Source of the DNA: DAOVVL01 sp965603095
GTDB lineage: Bacteria; Pseudomonadota; Alphaproteobacteria; Rhodospirillales; Magnetovibrionaceae
Direction: 5' to 3'
NCBI GenBank assembly: GCA_965603095.1
Contig: CBFDBQ010000001.1
Span: forward strand, 1 to 64,000
Length of the DNA stretch: 64,000 nucleotides
The notes under the pieces are model-generated. The model did no database searches and was not told where the DNA came from. It saw only the letters and a program-made list of their open reading frames with translations. Of this stretch, positions 61,810-64,000 are shown piece by piece (position 1 is the stretch's first letter; the number at the start of each line of letters is the position of its first letter). Made by a program: the position numbers and the translations under genes.

Positions 61810-62054
61810 TAGCCCTCGGCTTTAAAATATTTATCTATATGCGAAATTATCACAGCTTGCCCCCAACACAAACAAACCAAAATTATAAAATACGTGAAAA
61901 TATCTATTTTTAAGCTATTTTCGCCCCTGCGCGAGTGCTAAGCGCGGGTGCTGGCTTGACCGCCCGTATCTTCAAAGCGTCTAATGGGAGTTAATTGATA
62001 AACCGATTCGCCCATATTTTATCCCCACAATTTATCATGGAACAAGGCGCCAAA

Positions 62055-62579
62055 ATGTTACCAAGATTTAACATTACACCGTTTGTTTTTTTGTTCTTTG
62101 TCCTTGCCCTATTTTGGCCAACAGCAGAAACAGGGGCCCAAGCAAAAGAAAAGAGCGCATCTGGCCTACCGCTACCCAGATTTGTTTCCATGGGCGGGCA
62201 CGAAGTTAACCTCAGGACTGGGCCGGGTCTGCAGTACCCCATAGATTGGGTTTACCGCCTAAAGGGCCTGCCGCTGGAAATTATCGCCGAACACAAGACA
62301 TGGCGGCAAGTTCGTGATTGGGAGGGTGCCCAAGGCTGGGTTCACCAAAACATGTTAAGCGGAAAAAGAACATTTATTGTGATGAACGGACCCCACGCCA
62401 TATTTAAACAGACAGACATGGCATCAAAAAAAATTGCCCGGGCCGAGACCGGCGTGGTTGGTGAATTAAAATCTTGCGAAGCCGGATCAAACTGGTGCTC
62501 CGTTAGGGCCGATGGATTTGATGGCTGGATGAAACGTGAGCATTTCTGGGGTATTATGAACAATGATGAGCTAAATTAA
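62055..62579 (+). CDS. exported bacterial SH3-domain protein
   Basis: A 174-residue protein with a signal peptide (hydrophobic residues 8-24, ending in TGAQA) and two SH3-like repeats: HEVNLRTGPGLQYPIDWVYRLKGLPLEIIA to EGAQGWVHQNML, and a second from AIFKQTDMASKKIARAE to GFDGWMKREHFWG. SH3_4 proteins of this type are frequent in alphaproteobacteria and probably bind peptidoglycan. In-frame starts at 62037 and 61995 are alternatives; ATG 62055 is preceded by AAGG. It is divergent from the dehydrogenase. Confidence 0.88.
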   Translation: MLPRFNITPFVFLFFVLALFWPTAETGAQAKEKSASGLPLPRFVSMGGHEVNLRTGPGLQYPIDWVYRLKGLPLEIIAEHKTWRQVRDWEGAQGWVHQNMLSGKRTFIVMNGPHAIFKQTDMASKKIARAETGVVGELKSCEAGSNWCSVRADGFDGWMKREHFWGIMNNDELN

Positions 62580-62660
62580 TTTAACTTATCAACATCTTAT
62601 AGAGCATAATAATTGCTTATATTTATACTTAATGCTTTGAAATATAAAGATATTTTTTAT

Positions 62661-63257
62661 CTAAACCAAATCTCCAGCCAGTGCTTGGCGGACGTCCTCT
62701 GACAGCTTTGCCATATGGGCATATTTCACGTGATCGATGGCAATTACTGCTTCCGTGTCCGGGCTTTTTAATTTTTTTATTTGTTCAGGGTTAAAAACGA
62801 AGTGCAAAAACTGGATGGATGATGCCTTACCCTCGGCCGTGGTGCGGTCAATATCGGTTTCCGACTGAGCCATTATTTTTTCGCCTGCAAACTCTATGCT
62901 TACGGTCTCTTCGACCCCGCCAAGGCCGGCTAAAAAATTTGCCCGCCGGGTCGGATCGTCAATTTCAAACATCAAGGTGGCCACCAGCTCTGCCCCGTTT
63001 GGAACCAGGGTGGCATAGGCAGATAATTCATCTGCTATTTGTTCTTCGCCGCCTTTTTCGATGTGCAGCATTTCATGAATTTGGTGAATGATAGTATCGA
63101 AACTTTCAAAATAAGCAGTCGCATCCGGGCCAATGTGCACCCGGCGATTTTTTTTCAATAACGTTACGCCACGGCGCAATTCTGCCCGCTGGGCGGCGTA
63201 AACGTCTGGGTCCATAATGTCTTCGCGGGTTACCGTATGATTTTCGCGGGGCATCAA
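62661..63257 (-). CDS. DUF3501 family protein
   Basis: A 198-residue cytosolic protein matching DUF3501: REDIMDPDVYAAQRAELRR, RRVHIGPDATAYFESFDT, IHQIHEMLHIEKG and ELSAYATLVPNGAELVATLMFEI. Members usually sit beside a rubrerythrin and an (Fe-S)-binding heterodisulfide-reductase-like protein, and are suspected to act in oxidative-stress defence. Here the Fe-S protein gene is indeed the next upstream gene (63291). Function is not established. Confidence 0.9.
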   Translation of the reverse strand: MMPRENHTVTREDIMDPDVYAAQRAELRRGVTLLKKNRRVHIGPDATAYFESFDTIIHQIHEMLHIEKGGEEQIADELSAYATLVPNGAELVATLMFEIDDPTRRANFLAGLGGVEETVSIEFAGEKIMAQSETDIDRTTAEGKASSIQFLHFVFNPEQIKKLKSPDTEAVIAIDHVKYAHMAKLSEDVRQALAGDLV

Positions 63258-63290
63258 TTTATCCTTTATTGGGCTTACAAACCGTAAGGT

Positions 63291-64000
63291 TCATAATTTA
63301 TAAGAGAGGGCCATTACCTGAATGGGATGGCGCAAAGCCTTGACGGTTGGATCCATGGCCGCATCTTTGCGTTCTAGCCCTTGGGCAATTTGATCGCGTG
63401 CCAGCGGGCATTCAGAAACCACATATTTATTTCCGGCCTTGGCGGCCGCGGCAAATACCGGGCGGCCTACCTTCATGCCAACTTCAAAATTATTTTTCAT
63501 TACACCCCATGAACCGCCATGGCCAGAACAGCGCTCAATAACAACCGAGCTGGTATCGGGGATAAGTTTTAATAATTCCTCTGCCTTGCGCCCCATGTTT
63601 TGCGCGCGGGTATGGCATGAAATATGGGCGGTAACGCCACCTTCAACCGGGGCAAGACCATCTGCTAGGCCTTCTTTTTTTGCCATGGCAACAACATATT
63701 CGGTGGCGTCATAAACCGAGTTACTTAAAAGTTTTACGTTTTCATCATCTGGTTCAATCAATGGCCATTCAAATTTTAACATTAACGAACAAGATGCCAC
63801 CGGAACAACAATGTCATATCCTTTTTCAATCCACGGCTTGAGGTGTGCGGAAATATTTTTAGCTTTAATGCTAACCCGTTCAAGTTCACCCTGTTCTAGC
63901 TGTGGCATGCCACAACATTCAGGATATATAATTTCTGTTTCCACACCATTTTTTCCAAGCACATCACGGGTTGCTATTACAATTTCAGGTGCGTTGTATT
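63291..64000 (-). CDS. (Fe-S)-binding heterodisulfide-reductase-like protein, truncated by the window
   Basis: Only the C-terminal 235 or so residues lie in the window; the reading frame remains open to base 64000, so the start is beyond the right edge. Two CCG-type cysteine clusters are visible: YPECCGMPQLEQG near the beginning and SCHTRAQNMGRKAEEL with ERCSGHGGSWGVMK further on. This matches the GlpC/HdrB-like Fe-S proteins paired with DUF3501 and rubrerythrin. It lies 33 bases upstream of the DUF3501 gene on the same strand, consistent with one operon. Confidence 0.85.
   Translation of the reverse strand, partial: YNAPEIVIATRDVLGKNGVETEIIYPECCGMPQLEQGELERVSIKAKNISAHLKPWIEKGYDIVVPVASCSLMLKFEWPLIEPDDENVKLLSNSVYDATEYVVAMAKKEGLADGLAPVEGGVTAHISCHTRAQNMGRKAEELLKLIPDTSSVVIERCSGHGGSWGVMKNNFEVGMKVGRPVFAAAAKAGNKYVVSECPLARDQIAQGLERKDAAMDPTVKALRHPIQVMALSYKL

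Overview
The window looks like a chromosomal segment of an alphaproteobacterium of moderate GC, probably Rhodospirillales-like. The evidence is gene content and order: a minus-strand rpsT-dnaA-dnaN-recF-gyrB core, mutM divergent from ubiE-ubiB-coaBC-dut, and a large cobalamin (B12) locus containing cobN and cobW. The exact order or family cannot be fixed from sequence alone.

Region 1 (1-10280) is accessory DNA. A tRNA-Arg(CCG) gene occurs three times: a 5' half at 594-632, an intact gene at 8870-8946 just after a tyrosine integrase, and a 3' half at 10206-10253. All three share the 10-bp anticodon-arm core GCCCTCCGAA. This marks a composite, probably tandem, integrative element. Cargo comprises a sensory cassette (XRE regulator, receiver-only response regulator, TorS-like histidine kinase and a divergent AapJ-like periplasmic binding protein), a SEC-C protein, a membrane-anchored unknown, a MerR-like regulator preceded by an array of TGTCTTAT sites, an excisionase-like protein, the integrase, and a Sel1-repeat protein made of exact 108-bp units.

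Region 2 (10281-36673) carries housekeeping genes (CbbY-like phosphatase, YgjP-like peptidase, YcgN, SCO1) and then a nearly complete B12 pathway: cobB, cbiD, cobK, cobM, a three-domain CobI-CbiG-CobJ fusion, cobL, cobH, cbiX, cobD, cobQ, cobO, cobN, cobW, cobP, cobC, cobS and cobT. The corrin-ring part is of the early-cobalt (CbiX/CbiD/CbiG) type, yet the late chelatase subunit CobN is also present without CobS/CobT in the window. A RimB-RimK-like fusion and a SYLF lipoprotein are embedded in the same strand of genes.

Region 3 (36683-44623) holds two tandem degenerate EAL-domain proteins, a PPP-type phosphatase, a UDP-glucuronate decarboxylase-like epimerase, hldE and a class A penicillin-binding protein, suggesting envelope and surface-sugar functions.

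Region 4 (44630-64000) holds the replication core gyrB-recF-dnaN-dnaA, rpsT with a clear terminator, mutM, ubiE, ubiB, coaBC and dut. It continues with a small sulfur-related run (Rrf2 regulator, cysK, moeB-like, DsrE-like), a 2-hydroxyacid dehydrogenase, an SH3-domain protein, a DUF3501 protein and a truncated (Fe-S)-binding protein running off the right edge.

Points I consider most worth following: the nested tRNA-Arg element with its arm-like TGTGYCA repeats, the binding-protein/TorS-like sensor cassette, the TGTCTTAT operator array, the triple CobI-CbiG-CobJ fusion with the mixed cobalt-insertion inventory, a structured intergenic region before cobD, and a 4 x 10-bp phased repeat before cbiD. 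None has been checked by database search here.
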